From a virus, in IMG/VR virus record IMGVR_UViG_3300015360_000042, positions 1 to 64,000 of that record: a stretch of 64,000 bases of DNA, one strand, 5' to 3'. Under the pieces are notes generated by a model. That model made no database searches. It saw only the letters and a list, made by a program, of their open reading frames with translations, and had not been told where the DNA came from. Shown in pieces: positions 15,892-24,217 of the stretch; the stretch's first letter is position 1; the number at the start of each line of letters is the position of its first letter. The position numbers and the translations under genes were made by a program.

Positions 15892-16176
15892 ATGTCAAAA
15901 AATAAAATTAAGCTTGAAGTTGTAGAGGGTAATATCGGTGATACTAGCGAAATTGAAAAAATAAAGTTAGAATCATTTAAGGAATTAGTAAAAGAAGGAA
16001 ACTCTTCCGCATTAACGGAAGTCAATCCATTGTTACTTTTATCTAGCGCCGACCATAACATACATGTTAAAGTTGGTAAAAATACAATAATCGTTCCTCC
16101 AAGAGGAATGGTAAAAGTGTCTGATTCAACAGAGCTTGGTGTATTGCCAGTGGGTATCGTCTCTAGACCTGTGTAG
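15892..16176 (+). CDS. Small structural protein, unknown
   Basis: A 94-residue protein with an N-terminal charged helix and a C-terminal beta hairpin region (HNIHVKVGKNTIIVPPRGMVKV...LGVLPVGIVSRPV). The hydrophobic, Pro/Gly-rich end resembles short beta domains in phage decoration and neck proteins, and is similar in style to the start of the protein at 11969. Start at ATG 15892 after AAGGAT. It is the last gene before the sheath promoter-containing gap of 60 bases. Confidence 0.65.
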   Translation: MSKNKIKLEVVEGNIGDTSEIEKIKLESFKELVKEGNSSALTEVNPLLLLSSADHNIHVKVGKNTIIVPPRGMVKVSDSTELGVLPVGIVSRPV

Positions 16177-16236
16177 TCAATTAGTTAAAGTCAATTTTAA
16201 AAAATTTTTTAATTAGTTAAATTATATGGAGGTCAT

Positions 16237-17826
16237 ATGGGTGGAGCCGCGGCGGTAAGATTACAGGAAATCGATCTTTCTACCAGAGTCGCTTCTTTTG
16301 CTGGTGTTTACGGAGCAATTTGTATCCCATCAAAAAAGGGCGATATCTCTAAAGCAACTTTAGTGACAAACGATGCACAACTTTTAAGCCGCTATACACC
16401 AGACTCAAGTGTTGCTGTTGGCTATGATTTATCGCATTTTTCGGCACTAGCGTTTCTGGAAAAATCAAACAAATTATGGGTTAAGCGAGTAGCAAATAGT
16501 GCGCACTTCGCCGGTTGTGTAATTCAACAATCAGCGGCTGTTGGCGCAAATGCTTTTTTCGGTGGATCAGAGAATATGACAGATCCATCGGCCAGAGTTT
16601 TTGGTGCTGATGAATTATTTATTCTTCACAGTGCTAATGAAGGTGCGTGGGGGAACAATATTAGAATTAAAATTCTAACTACTACTGCAATCCCATTACT
16701 AACAGAGCCGAACGCTTTTAAAATTGAAGTATATAAATCAACCAACCTTTCTACGCCTCTTGAAACTTTTATTGTTTCTAGAGTACAAGGCCAAAAAGAC
16801 GGTCGCGGAAGAAACATGTTTATTGAAGACGTACTATTGGCGTCTGCTTACATTAGAGCTAGATCAAATATTTTAATTAGTGATGTTACTTTACCAAAAG
16901 TTCAACTAACAGCATTGGCCCTTGCAGATGGTATCGATGGATCGGCCGTGACCGATTCTAATATGGTTGCCAGTGCAAATGTTTTTTTAAACAAAGATGC
17001 TTATCCTGTTACTATTCTAATGGATGGTGGATACGCAATACCGGCATATCAGGTGGCGTTAGATTTAATTGCAAACACTCGTCAAGATTGTATTGCGATT
17101 CTTTCAACTCCGTATTCTGATCAAGTTAGCGCATCTTATATGGCCGACCTTGTGGACTATAGAAAAACCGACTTGAACTTAAACAGTTCGTACTCGGCCC
17201 TCTATGCTCCTCACTTACAAATTCAAGATAAATTTAACGATAGAAAATTATGGATTTCACCAGATGGACATGTGGCGGCGAATGTTTCATTCTCTGCTAA
17301 TAACTACGAAATTTGGTATCCTTCAGCAGGTTTTAAACGCGGAATTTTAAACGTACTAGATTTACGCGTGATTTTTACAGCTGGTGAATTGGATGAATTA
17401 GTAAACGCAGGAATCAATCCAATCAGATTTTTTTCTGGTCGAGGAATTGTTGTTTGGGGTCAGAAAACTTTATTGAATAGAGAATCAGCTTTAAATAGAT
17501 TGAATGTTCGTTTGATGTTAATCGTTATCGAACCAGCAATTAAGGATTTATTAGAAAATTTTCTATTCGAATTAAATGACGATTCAACAAGATCAATCAT
17601 TGAAGTTAAAATTGAGTCTTACCTTGATACAATTAAGGCAAGAAAAGGTGTAACTGATTTCGATGTGGTATGTGATGAAACAAATAATTCTGCAGAAGAC
17701 ATTGATGCAAACAGATTAAATGTTGATGTGTATATTAAACCAACTTACTCAGTAGAAGAAATTCCTTTGAGAATAGTTATCACGCCATCGAACATTAGTT
17801 TCAGTGACGCCGCTGGTGCAATTTAA
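16237..17826 (+). CDS. Contractile tail sheath protein (gp18-like)
   Basis: A 529-residue tail sheath subunit. The N-terminus is typical (GGAAAVRLQEIDLSTRVASFAGVYGA) and the C-terminal domain shows the conserved sheath pattern: WYPSAGFKRGILN, the NAGINPIRFFSGRGIVVWGQKTL stretch (about residues 390-415), then LNRLNVRLMLIVIEPAIK and the final SVEEIPLRIVI strand used for intersubunit linkage. The sheath polymerises around the tube and contracts to drive it into the cell. A GGAGG site precedes ATG 16237, and a 60-base AT-rich gap upstream may hold a promoter. Confidence 0.95.
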   Translation: MGGAAAVRLQEIDLSTRVASFAGVYGAICIPSKKGDISKATLVTNDAQLLSRYTPDSSVAVGYDLSHFSALAFLEKSNKLWVKRVANSAHFAGCVIQQSAAVGANAFFGGSENMTDPSARVFGADELFILHSANEGAWGNNIRIKILTTTAIPLLTEPNAFKIEVYKSTNLSTPLETFIVSRVQGQKDGRGRNMFIEDVLLASAYIRARSNILISDVTLPKVQLTALALADGIDGSAVTDSNMVASANVFLNKDAYPVTILMDGGYAIPAYQVALDLIANTRQDCIAILSTPYSDQVSASYMADLVDYRKTDLNLNSSYSALYAPHLQIQDKFNDRKLWISPDGHVAANVSFSANNYEIWYPSAGFKRGILNVLDLRVIFTAGELDELVNAGINPIRFFSGRGIVVWGQKTLLNRESALNRLNVRLMLIVIEPAIKDLLENFLFELNDDSTRSIIEVKIESYLDTIKARKGVTDFDVVCDETNNSAEDIDANRLNVDVYIKPTYSVEEIPLRIVITPSNISFSDAAGAI

Positions 17827-17838
17827 TAGGGAGAATTT

Positions 17839-18369
17839 ATGGCTAAAATAAATATGGACCAACTAAGAGCGCTTCCAGACTACGCCCAGATGACGAAGTG
17901 GAATGTAACTTTTGTTACATTGCCAGTAATCGGACTTCTTGGATTTCCGTTGTCTGAGGCGTTAAATTTAAGATGTGAGAGTATTGAATTTCCAAAAGCA
18001 TCAAACCAAAAATTTGAAGTAATGACACGCGGTCATAAAACGCTTCACAGCGGTATTATGGACTACGGTAACACAATGACACTAACCTTTATTGAAACTG
18101 TGGATAACACTGTTTTCAAGCTAATCAAGGCGTGGCGCGAAGTGTGTTGGTCAACTCGTCAAGGGCGAGCTTTCAGTAAGAAAGATATTGAGGCAACGAT
18201 TTTGATTGAGCTATTAGACAATCAAGATAATACACGAGCTAAATATACTGTGTATGGTTGCTTTTATGAAAGTGATGATTCGGGTACTGGAGATGCTTCT
18301 AGTTCAGATGCTATCAAACCAACTTTGACTCTTTCTTACGATTTCTATACAGATTCGCCTTTAGTTTAA
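17839..18369 (+). CDS. Tail tube protein (gp19-like)
   Basis: A 176-residue tail tube subunit following the sheath by 12 bases. It shows the gp19-type layout: short N-terminal arm, WNVTFVTLPVIGLL strand, CESIEFPKAS, then the YGNTMTLTFIETVDN strand pair and a long helix before FSKKDIEATILIELLD. Hexamers stack to form the inner tube through which DNA passes. High expression is suggested by a GGGAG site and by the terminator directly after it. Confidence 0.9.
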   Translation: MAKINMDQLRALPDYAQMTKWNVTFVTLPVIGLLGFPLSEALNLRCESIEFPKASNQKFEVMTRGHKTLHSGIMDYGNTMTLTFIETVDNTVFKLIKAWREVCWSTRQGRAFSKKDIEATILIELLDNQDNTRAKYTVYGCFYESDDSGTGDASSSDAIKPTLTLSYDFYTDSPLV

Positions 18370-18378
18370 TTTTTAATG

Positions 18379-18412
18379 GAGTTCTTGGTTTTCCAAGGAC
18401 TCTTTCTCTTTT
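18379..18412 (+). terminator. Rho-independent terminator after tube gene
   Basis: A 10-base-pair stem (GAGTTCTTGG / CCAAGGACTC, one G-T pair) with a TTTT loop is followed by TTTCTCTTTT. It closes the sheath-tube transcript, separating those abundant proteins from low-copy baseplate genes. Confidence 0.85.
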
Positions 18413-18453
18413 CAAAATTCAATCACTAAGCTAACCTTATATAAAGAGGACTT

Positions 18454-19113
18454 ATGCCATTTGGTTTACCCAACGTAGAGCAAACAATATCAAATTTTTT
18501 AGAAGGTAAGCGTGGCATTACCCTTCAGCGCTCTGTAGATTTTGATGCAAAATATTTATGGCTAGTAGAGTTTACCGATTCATTGGCATCACCTCCAGCA
18601 CCGTTTGATCAATTTTTTCCAGTAAACGACATCACTATTCCAATGGCAATTGCCGAAGCCGGAACAATTGATTTACCAAATACAACAATGAAATATCCAT
18701 CGAGACAACAATCTAAAGATATGAATATGTCGTTTTATGACGATACTAGAAAAACATTAATGAGATACTTTAAAGATTGGATTGAATTAGATATTCACAA
18801 TGATGGTCAGGGTATCTCAGGATTAAAAGATAATCATCCTTGCGTAAGGCCTGATTCATTTAATAATATTAGAAATGTTTCTCCTGTTAGAGAGATGAGA
18901 GTGGCTTTTCTTGATGCATGGAAAGATGAGATGCATACAATGACTTATTGGATTTTCCCAGAAGGCAATCTAGATTTCAATGGGGCAAATACTTCGGATG
19001 CGCAAATGTACACAATGTCGTTTAGCATTGTGGCCGAGAAGACTGGGACGGCAACTAAATTGAGTTTATTAAGCGTACAAAACGCATTAGAAACAATAGG
19101 AAGATTTTTTTAA
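18454..19113 (+). CDS. Tube-like baseplate or tail-end protein
   Basis: A 219-residue protein with features of the tail-tube fold: DAKYLWLVEFTD strand, ITIPMAIAEAGTIDLPNTTMKYP, SKDMNMSFYDDTRKTLMRYFKDW (strand then helix as in tube proteins) and a final MYTMSFSIVAEK strand. Larger than the tube protein and outside its transcription unit, it may be a hub/tube initiator equivalent to T4 gp54/gp48 or a tail-terminal tube-like ring. Start ATG 18454 follows AAAGAGGA. Function by fold resemblance only. Confidence 0.7.
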   Translation: MPFGLPNVEQTISNFLEGKRGITLQRSVDFDAKYLWLVEFTDSLASPPAPFDQFFPVNDITIPMAIAEAGTIDLPNTTMKYPSRQQSKDMNMSFYDDTRKTLMRYFKDWIELDIHNDGQGISGLKDNHPCVRPDSFNNIRNVSPVREMRVAFLDAWKDEMHTMTYWIFPEGNLDFNGANTSDAQMYTMSFSIVAEKTGTATKLSLLSVQNALETIGRFF

Positions 19114-19122
19114 GGAGAAGTC

Positions 19123-19908
19123 ATGGAAAGTCAAAATTTACTACCGTTCATGGAAATCGAATGTAAACATTTACCGAGCAGAGGATTACCGTATCCAATT
19201 GATTCAGTTTTAAAATACCGAACGTACACTCATGGTGAAGTGCGACAGGTATCTGTTTCTAAACCGACGATTGCAACTCTACTGCAAAATATTTTAGCAG
19301 GTGTTAAATCCGATACGGTTGATATCAATAAATTAACAATTATTGATGCATTTTACATTGGTATTCTAAGAAAGGTATCAACACTAAATGGTATGCAGTT
19401 TGAGTTGCCGTTCGAATGTGAATCATGCGGACATAAATCAAAAGAAATTTATAGTGAAAAAGATATTGAGTTTAACGATATCTCATCAGATGTGACGGCC
19501 TTGCCAATCAGAGTAAAACTAAACGGTAAAGAATGTAAATTTAGTCCACTAACTGTTAAGGCATTCCTTGATTTAGAAAGCGGAAGATATTCAAAATTCG
19601 TTAAAAACTCAAAAGCAAATGCTACAGCGGTTGAGGCACTGCAAATTGAGAATCTAGAGTTTAAAGACGCTTATGATTTGTTATTTAATCTAACCTCACA
19701 TGATGACATTGCGGATTTGGAAGATGTTGATAAACTATTAAAGCACGATCTAAAGCCTCTTATTGCAATTTGTAGTAACACGCTAGAAGACGGATCTGTT
19801 TGTTCTTTTAAGAACGAATTGAGAATCGAGGGGAGAGACGCATTAATCATGCCCTTTCGTGGAACCCAGGGACTTAATCGAGATAGAATTCGGTTTGGCG
19901 CTGAATAA
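19123..19908 (+). CDS. Baseplate hub assembly protein (T4 gp26-like) with zinc ribbon
   Basis: A 261-residue protein resembling the T4 baseplate hub/assembly family: N-terminal KHLPSRGLPYP, a helical part (THGEVRQVSVSKPTIATLLQNILAG), then CESCGHK (about residue 100) and CSNTLEDGSVCSF (about residue 227), four Cys that would complete one zinc ribbon. Such proteins assist hub or tail assembly in the cytoplasm. It ends 104 bases before the tape measure gene, a place normally taken by tail assembly chaperones, and its last codons overlap another open frame that continues to the tape measure start. Confidence 0.75.
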   Translation: MESQNLLPFMEIECKHLPSRGLPYPIDSVLKYRTYTHGEVRQVSVSKPTIATLLQNILAGVKSDTVDINKLTIIDAFYIGILRKVSTLNGMQFELPFECESCGHKSKEIYSEKDIEFNDISSDVTALPIRVKLNGKECKFSPLTVKAFLDLESGRYSKFVKNSKANATAVEALQIENLEFKDAYDLLFNLTSHDDIADLEDVDKLLKHDLKPLIAICSNTLEDGSVCSFKNELRIEGRDALIMPFRGTQGLNRDRIRFGAE

Positions 19909-20020
19909 GATTGTCGATACCTATCATGTGCAATTACTTGAGTTCGTTCACGTACTGGAATTGCATCATAAGGTACAGGCCTATTTAAAAAAGGTATCTG
20001 AGGAAAATAAAAATGGATAA
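19853..20020 (+). CDS. Hidden tail-chaperone-like frame (possible +1 frameshift product)
   Basis: In the +1 frame relative to the gp26-like gene, the frame is open from 19847 to a TAA at 20018-20020 that overlaps the tape measure ATG (20013). It has no ATG. It reads VEPRDLIEIEFGLALNKIV from GTG 19859 and then a helical, Leu/His/Lys-rich stretch: 53 plausible residues filling the only large gap in the operon. No ribosome binding site sits at the right distance from the GTG. The upstream gene has CCC TTT at 19852-19857; a slip to CCT TTC would fuse the two frames. Fused chaperones made by frameshift immediately before the tape measure gene are well known in tailed phages. The alternative is a small separate gp51-like gene starting at GTG. 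Confidence 0.6.
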   Translation, partial: PFVEPRDLIEIEFGLALNKIVDTYHVQLLEFVHVLELHHKVQAYLKKVSEENKNG

Positions 20021-21971
20021 AAATAAAGAGGCCGTGGAAATTCTTAAGGACATCAAGGATGCCAAGGACGATATCAAGAGTAAAGAATTTCTATCCGCGA
20101 TGGTCGGCTATTTAAAAGACATTAGAGGTTTCACTCAAGATAATTTACTGGAAGAATTGATACACACTGAAAACGAAGACAAAATGTCTAAGGTAATTTT
20201 AGATATTCAAGATGATATTTCTTTTGGGTTTAAAGACTTGTCTAAACAAATTTCAAAACTTGGTCTATTTTCAGGTAAGAAAGAAGATGTTATTGTGAAC
20301 GTCGCAAAACCCTCTAGTGTGTATAACGAGCTAATGGCCCTCAATGCTGAAGATCAAATTGAGTACTTGTCTAATTTAAATTCAAACACTAGTGATATTC
20401 TCACGCTACTAAGAGGCGCAAATAATCTTAAATCAGTTGGCGCGGTAACTACAAATAGCAAGAGTAATAAATCTAAGGGTAAGGAAGGTTTTTTTGAAAA
20501 AATTGCAGGTGGCATTGTAGGATTTTTAGGTCGTATCGCAAATAGTAACGTGCCAGCAACCGTTGAAAAGTCCTCTGGTTCAAATAGTGATCTCATGTTA
20601 GTCAACGCTCAAGATCAAGTTTATTACTTATCTAATTTGAATTCAAGCACCGATGAAATGCTTGCAATAATGAGAAATGAAAGTAAACCCGTACCCTCTA
20701 GTACTGGTGCCTCTAGTGTTTCTAGCGCAGTGATAACTAAAAAGGAAGATAACAATAAAGGCTTTTTTGGCGGAATTGCAGACAGCATTTTAGAATTTTT
20801 AGGTCTTACATCTTTAACACGATACGCAAAATCATACATTGAGCCAATATTTGCTTGGCTATTTAAACCCGTTAAATTGTTTGGAACCATGCTCATGGAT
20901 TTTGCGAGCAAGCAATTTACAAAAATAATGACCGCAATTTTTAACAGTAAACCAATGATTTATTTAATAGAAAAACTATTTACAACGAAAATAGGCGCTT
21001 TCTTTTTAAATTTGTTTTCAAAACTTTCTCCGTTCGTAAAAGGCTTCTCTAAATTTATTCCAATAATTGGGCAAATAGTAATGATTATTACAAGCGTTAT
21101 TGATGCCGTCTCTGCGTTTGGAAAAATGGAAGAAATATCTGGTAAAGTAAAAAGTACCATGACACTACTTGAAAAAATAAGCGTGGGGCTTGCTGGTATT
21201 ATATCTCTTGGGATTTTTGATGCTAAGAAAATTTATAAAGTCATCATGTCTATAAATAAGTTAGTTGAAGATATTTACAATTCATTTATGGCCGCATTCC
21301 CAAAAAGTGTTAAGGCCGGCCTAGAGTCTGTAATGAGCGGACTATTTAATAAAGATAAAGGATTATTCGGGTTCATTCTCAGAGGTATTGAAGAGATAAT
21401 TAACGACTTATCCGATGGTAAATTTCTTAAAGCTTTATGGAAAGCGTTGTTGTATTTACCAAAAGTTGTAATTGACTCCATCGGTAATATTTTAGACACA
21501 ATGTTTAAAAAATCTTTTGGAAAAGATGCGAAGGATCTCATTGTAACACCTATTGTAAATATGTTTACCACTCTTATACAAGCAGTAATGGATGCAATGT
21601 CGTCCATGCTCAGACAAGTGCCAATGATTGGCAATTCGATGGCCGATGCTATTGATAAACTAAGAGCAGGGACTCAAAAACCAAATGCGATAGTTGGTAA
21701 CACGAATGATGTAAATTACGCCAATAAACCAACAACGATGAGCAATATTCAACCGTCTCAACCATCGGCAATGCCCGCCAATTTAAAAATGGGAAACACT
21801 ACCGATCTAATGATTAAAGCATCGCCAAAACAAAAAATCACAGTTAATCAACCTCCGATAAGCGTAAACGTAACGCCAGCGCAGACCAAGCCAATTGCAA
21901 TACCACAACGTTCAGCGGGTTCAGAACTAATGTTTAGTATTGAGAGACTAACTGCTAGACCTGCAAGCTAG
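20013..21971 (+). CDS. Tail length tape measure protein (gp29-like)
   Basis: A 652-residue protein with the usual tape measure makeup: helical charged N-terminal part, two direct internal repeats (ALNAEDQIEYLSNLNS at about 110 and LVNAQDQVYYLSNLNS at about 197, each followed by a linker and a GFFxxIAxxIxxFLG segment), hydrophobic central segments (FIPIIGQIVMIITSVIDAV, about 347-367; ISVGLAGIISLGIF, about 389-403) and a Pro/Asn/Ser-rich end. It sets tail length and is probably ejected or inserted in the membrane on infection. At roughly 0.15 nm per residue it would suit a tail near 100 nm, an estimate only. Confidence 0.85.
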   Translation: MDKNKEAVEILKDIKDAKDDIKSKEFLSAMVGYLKDIRGFTQDNLLEELIHTENEDKMSKVILDIQDDISFGFKDLSKQISKLGLFSGKKEDVIVNVAKPSSVYNELMALNAEDQIEYLSNLNSNTSDILTLLRGANNLKSVGAVTTNSKSNKSKGKEGFFEKIAGGIVGFLGRIANSNVPATVEKSSGSNSDLMLVNAQDQVYYLSNLNSSTDEMLAIMRNESKPVPSSTGASSVSSAVITKKEDNNKGFFGGIADSILEFLGLTSLTRYAKSYIEPIFAWLFKPVKLFGTMLMDFASKQFTKIMTAIFNSKPMIYLIEKLFTTKIGAFFLNLFSKLSPFVKGFSKFIPIIGQIVMIITSVIDAVSAFGKMEEISGKVKSTMTLLEKISVGLAGIISLGIFDAKKIYKVIMSINKLVEDIYNSFMAAFPKSVKAGLESVMSGLFNKDKGLFGFILRGIEEIINDLSDGKFLKALWKALLYLPKVVIDSIGNILDTMFKKSFGKDAKDLIVTPIVNMFTTLIQAVMDAMSSMLRQVPMIGNSMADAIDKLRAGTQKPNAIVGNTNDVNYANKPTTMSNIQPSQPSAMPANLKMGNTTDLMIKASPKQKITVNQPPISVNVTPAQTKPIAIPQRSAGSELMFSIERLTARPAS

Positions 21972-21979
21972 GAGAACAA

Positions 21980-22732
21980 ATGTCTACTAATTTTTTAACA
22001 GATTTAGAAAAGCAATCACTCGCAGGGAATAATAAATCTACCGATAAATATTCTTTTTTATTGACTGGCCTAAAGGACGATCAATTTATCAGCGGTGTTA
22101 TGCAAAACGCATTAAGTTTTGGCGGATCAAATTCTTTCACATCAAAAGGCGCAGAGCTAAGAGATCGTCCAGTTGTCGGTGGTGCATACAGTGCAATGGA
22201 TAAAGTAAATCAAGTAAGAGGCGTACGTTTTTCCGGTCACTCAATGTTTTCACAAGGTGAGATGACTGATCTTTGGACCGATTCTAATAAACCAAGTTTT
22301 AGTATTTCTTTTACTTTACTAGCGCATACTGCGCAAGAGGCCGTAAGAAACCAAGCAAAAGTTCTAGCGCTTCAATCGGCCGTCTTACCTGTTGGAGGTG
22401 GCTCACTGTTGACCGCACCTCTGGGATATAAAGGTAACGGATCTGGAACATTAGAATTGGCCGTCGGTGTTTGGTTTAAGGCACCAAAATTAATTATGCA
22501 CAGTCTTACAGCAAGCGCAGATAGACAAGTAATGTACAATGGCGGGAATCCGCTTTCTTGGACAATTTCTATGGATCTTCAACCTTATCGTATGATTACC
22601 ATTTCAGATTTTGAAAAATATTTTATTGTTCCAAAAATTGCTATCGCAGGAGCAGAGAACAAGTTGTCTCAAGAAGATCAGAAAACGTTGTTTAGTCGCG
22701 CAACTGAAAAAGCAAAATCATTTTTCGCATAG
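21980..22732 (+). CDS. Baseplate tail-tube protein (gp48/gp54-like)
   Basis: A 250-residue protein directly after the tape measure, the position of T4 gp48-gp54, which cap the hub and start tube growth. It includes tube-like strands (YSFLLTGLKDDQ, SFSISFTLLAHTAQEAVRNQ, PLSWTISMDLQPYRMI) around a Gly-rich loop and the KAPKLIMHSLTASADR segment. The start has a good AGGAG site. It and the protein at 18454 could be the paired gp48/gp54 equivalents. Confidence 0.7.
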   Translation: MSTNFLTDLEKQSLAGNNKSTDKYSFLLTGLKDDQFISGVMQNALSFGGSNSFTSKGAELRDRPVVGGAYSAMDKVNQVRGVRFSGHSMFSQGEMTDLWTDSNKPSFSISFTLLAHTAQEAVRNQAKVLALQSAVLPVGGGSLLTAPLGYKGNGSGTLELAVGVWFKAPKLIMHSLTASADRQVMYNGGNPLSWTISMDLQPYRMITISDFEKYFIVPKIAIAGAENKLSQEDQKTLFSRATEKAKSFFA

Positions 22733-22740
22733 AGGATTAT

Positions 22741-23094
22741 ATGGTCGCTGAATTATTTTTTTTAAATTTGGATCGTGAGTTCTTAGAGCGTTTTGAATTG
22801 GAGCGTTTTTTAAATTTTGATGTCGATAACTATGATCCATTAAATAGCGCTATACTAAACGAACTAACTGATTTAAAAAAAAGCGGTAGGTTTATAGTAC
22901 AAGGTGAGACAAGTCGCCCAGATAATATATCACATAAAGTTTACGGTGATGTTCAATATTGGTGGGTAATAATGTTTTATAACAATATTACCGACGTAAA
23001 TGATATTGTCACTGGCCTAGAATTAAACTACCCTTCATTAACAGACCTGGAACAATATTATTTTAAATTAAAATCGAGACAACCAAGTGCTTAG
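22741..23094 (+). CDS. Baseplate wedge protein (gp53-like, LysM-type fold)
   Basis: A 117-residue protein with the gp53 signature: RPDNISHKVYGDVQYWWVIMFYNNI (about residues 60-84), a LysM-like segment that links wedges to the hub, followed by the LTDLEQYY helix. Length and place between the tube-initiator and hub genes fit the family. It overlaps the hub gene by 8 bases. Structural, no catalytic role. Confidence 0.85.
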   Translation: MVAELFFLNLDREFLERFELERFLNFDVDNYDPLNSAILNELTDLKKSGRFIVQGETSRPDNISHKVYGDVQYWWVIMFYNNITDVNDIVTGLELNYPSLTDLEQYYFKLKSRQPSA

Positions 23095-24217
23095 ATTTAG
23101 TAACACTTTTGCATTAGAATTATCAATAAACGGTGTAACCGACTTTATTAAAGAAGTCCAAGACCTTTTCGAGTTCTCAATATCAGAATATTCCGGTTGT
23201 AGACTACCTACATTTAATATCTCTTTCATCTCAGATAACGATAATATTTTAAAATTTTTAAACGAGGGTAATATTATTCTCGCTTCTTATGGTAAGGACA
23301 TCGATACACTAGAAACGACAAGTCTCGTTCTATCTACATTAAACACTAGTAAAGAAGGCGACACTCGAAGAATGTACGCAATCTCAGGTTTTGCAATTAA
23401 TTTAGGCTATATTCAAAATAACAATTTAGTAATTTCAAGTAAAAAATCTGGAATCGAAGTAGCAATTGAAGTAGCAAAAAGAAATTTCAAAAAAATTGAT
23501 TCAAATATTACAAAGTCGGAAGACTCACAATATTGGATTCAACCAAACACAACAGATAGACATTTCATAAATCATTTAATAATGCGTTCTGATTTAAAGG
23601 ATTCTTTTGCTTGCGGTGCCATATTGGCCAATGGTGTGTTTATTCTAAGAGATATTAAAAAATTAATTAAGGACGAGGTAAAGTGGAAGTTTATTAAACA
23701 CGCCAATAACAAAAACGAAATTGATTACTCACCGGATGCCTCCTTACAGCTTAGTCCTATCTATTATAATTTTTGGACAGGATACGAAAAGGGACAAGTG
23801 GTAATTGATTTTGAAACTGGAGAGCAATCAACAGTTTCATCTAAATTTATTCCCATATTGGCCATTTCAAAAGAACAAGATAAAGATCCATCAATTACTA
23901 AAAAGTACGACGAAACATCTTTTCAAAATGATTCTGTACATGCCAATTTTTTTAAATCGTATAAACAAAATCTAACGTATTTAACCCAGTTATCTAAAGT
24001 TGAAATTCAAGTTGATTTTCAAAATTTTTACAGAGCGATTAAACCCTTGGACCTTTGTTTTTTTGCTCAACCAGACAACACTAACCCAGCGGGGTCTAAT
24101 GAGTTTACTTCTGGTGTTTATATCGCGACGAGAGTAACTAAATCAATTCAAAATAAAAAACTAATTACTACCGTTTTATTAAATAGAGAGGCCTTAAACT
24201 CGGCAAGGAACGCATAA
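23087..24217 (+). CDS. Baseplate hub protein (gp27-like)
   Basis: A 376-residue protein starting with GTG 23087 inside the end of gp53. It has the hub-ring pattern: N-terminal tube-like barrel (ALELSINGVTDFIKEVQDLFEFSISEY), a middle domain with the FINHLIMRSDL helix and ILRDIKKLIKDEVKWKF, and a C-terminal barrel (VEIQVDFQNFYRAIKPLDLCFF...VTKSIQNKKLITTVLLNREA). This is the gp27/gpD-like organisation that forms the trimeric hub holding the spike. The stop overlaps the spike start by one base. Confidence 0.8.
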   Translation: MLRFSNTFALELSINGVTDFIKEVQDLFEFSISEYSGCRLPTFNISFISDNDNILKFLNEGNIILASYGKDIDTLETTSLVLSTLNTSKEGDTRRMYAISGFAINLGYIQNNNLVISSKKSGIEVAIEVAKRNFKKIDSNITKSEDSQYWIQPNTTDRHFINHLIMRSDLKDSFACGAILANGVFILRDIKKLIKDEVKWKFIKHANNKNEIDYSPDASLQLSPIYYNFWTGYEKGQVVIDFETGEQSTVSSKFIPILAISKEQDKDPSITKKYDETSFQNDSVHANFFKSYKQNLTYLTQLSKVEIQVDFQNFYRAIKPLDLCFFAQPDNTNPAGSNEFTSGVYIATRVTKSIQNKKLITTVLLNREALNSARNA

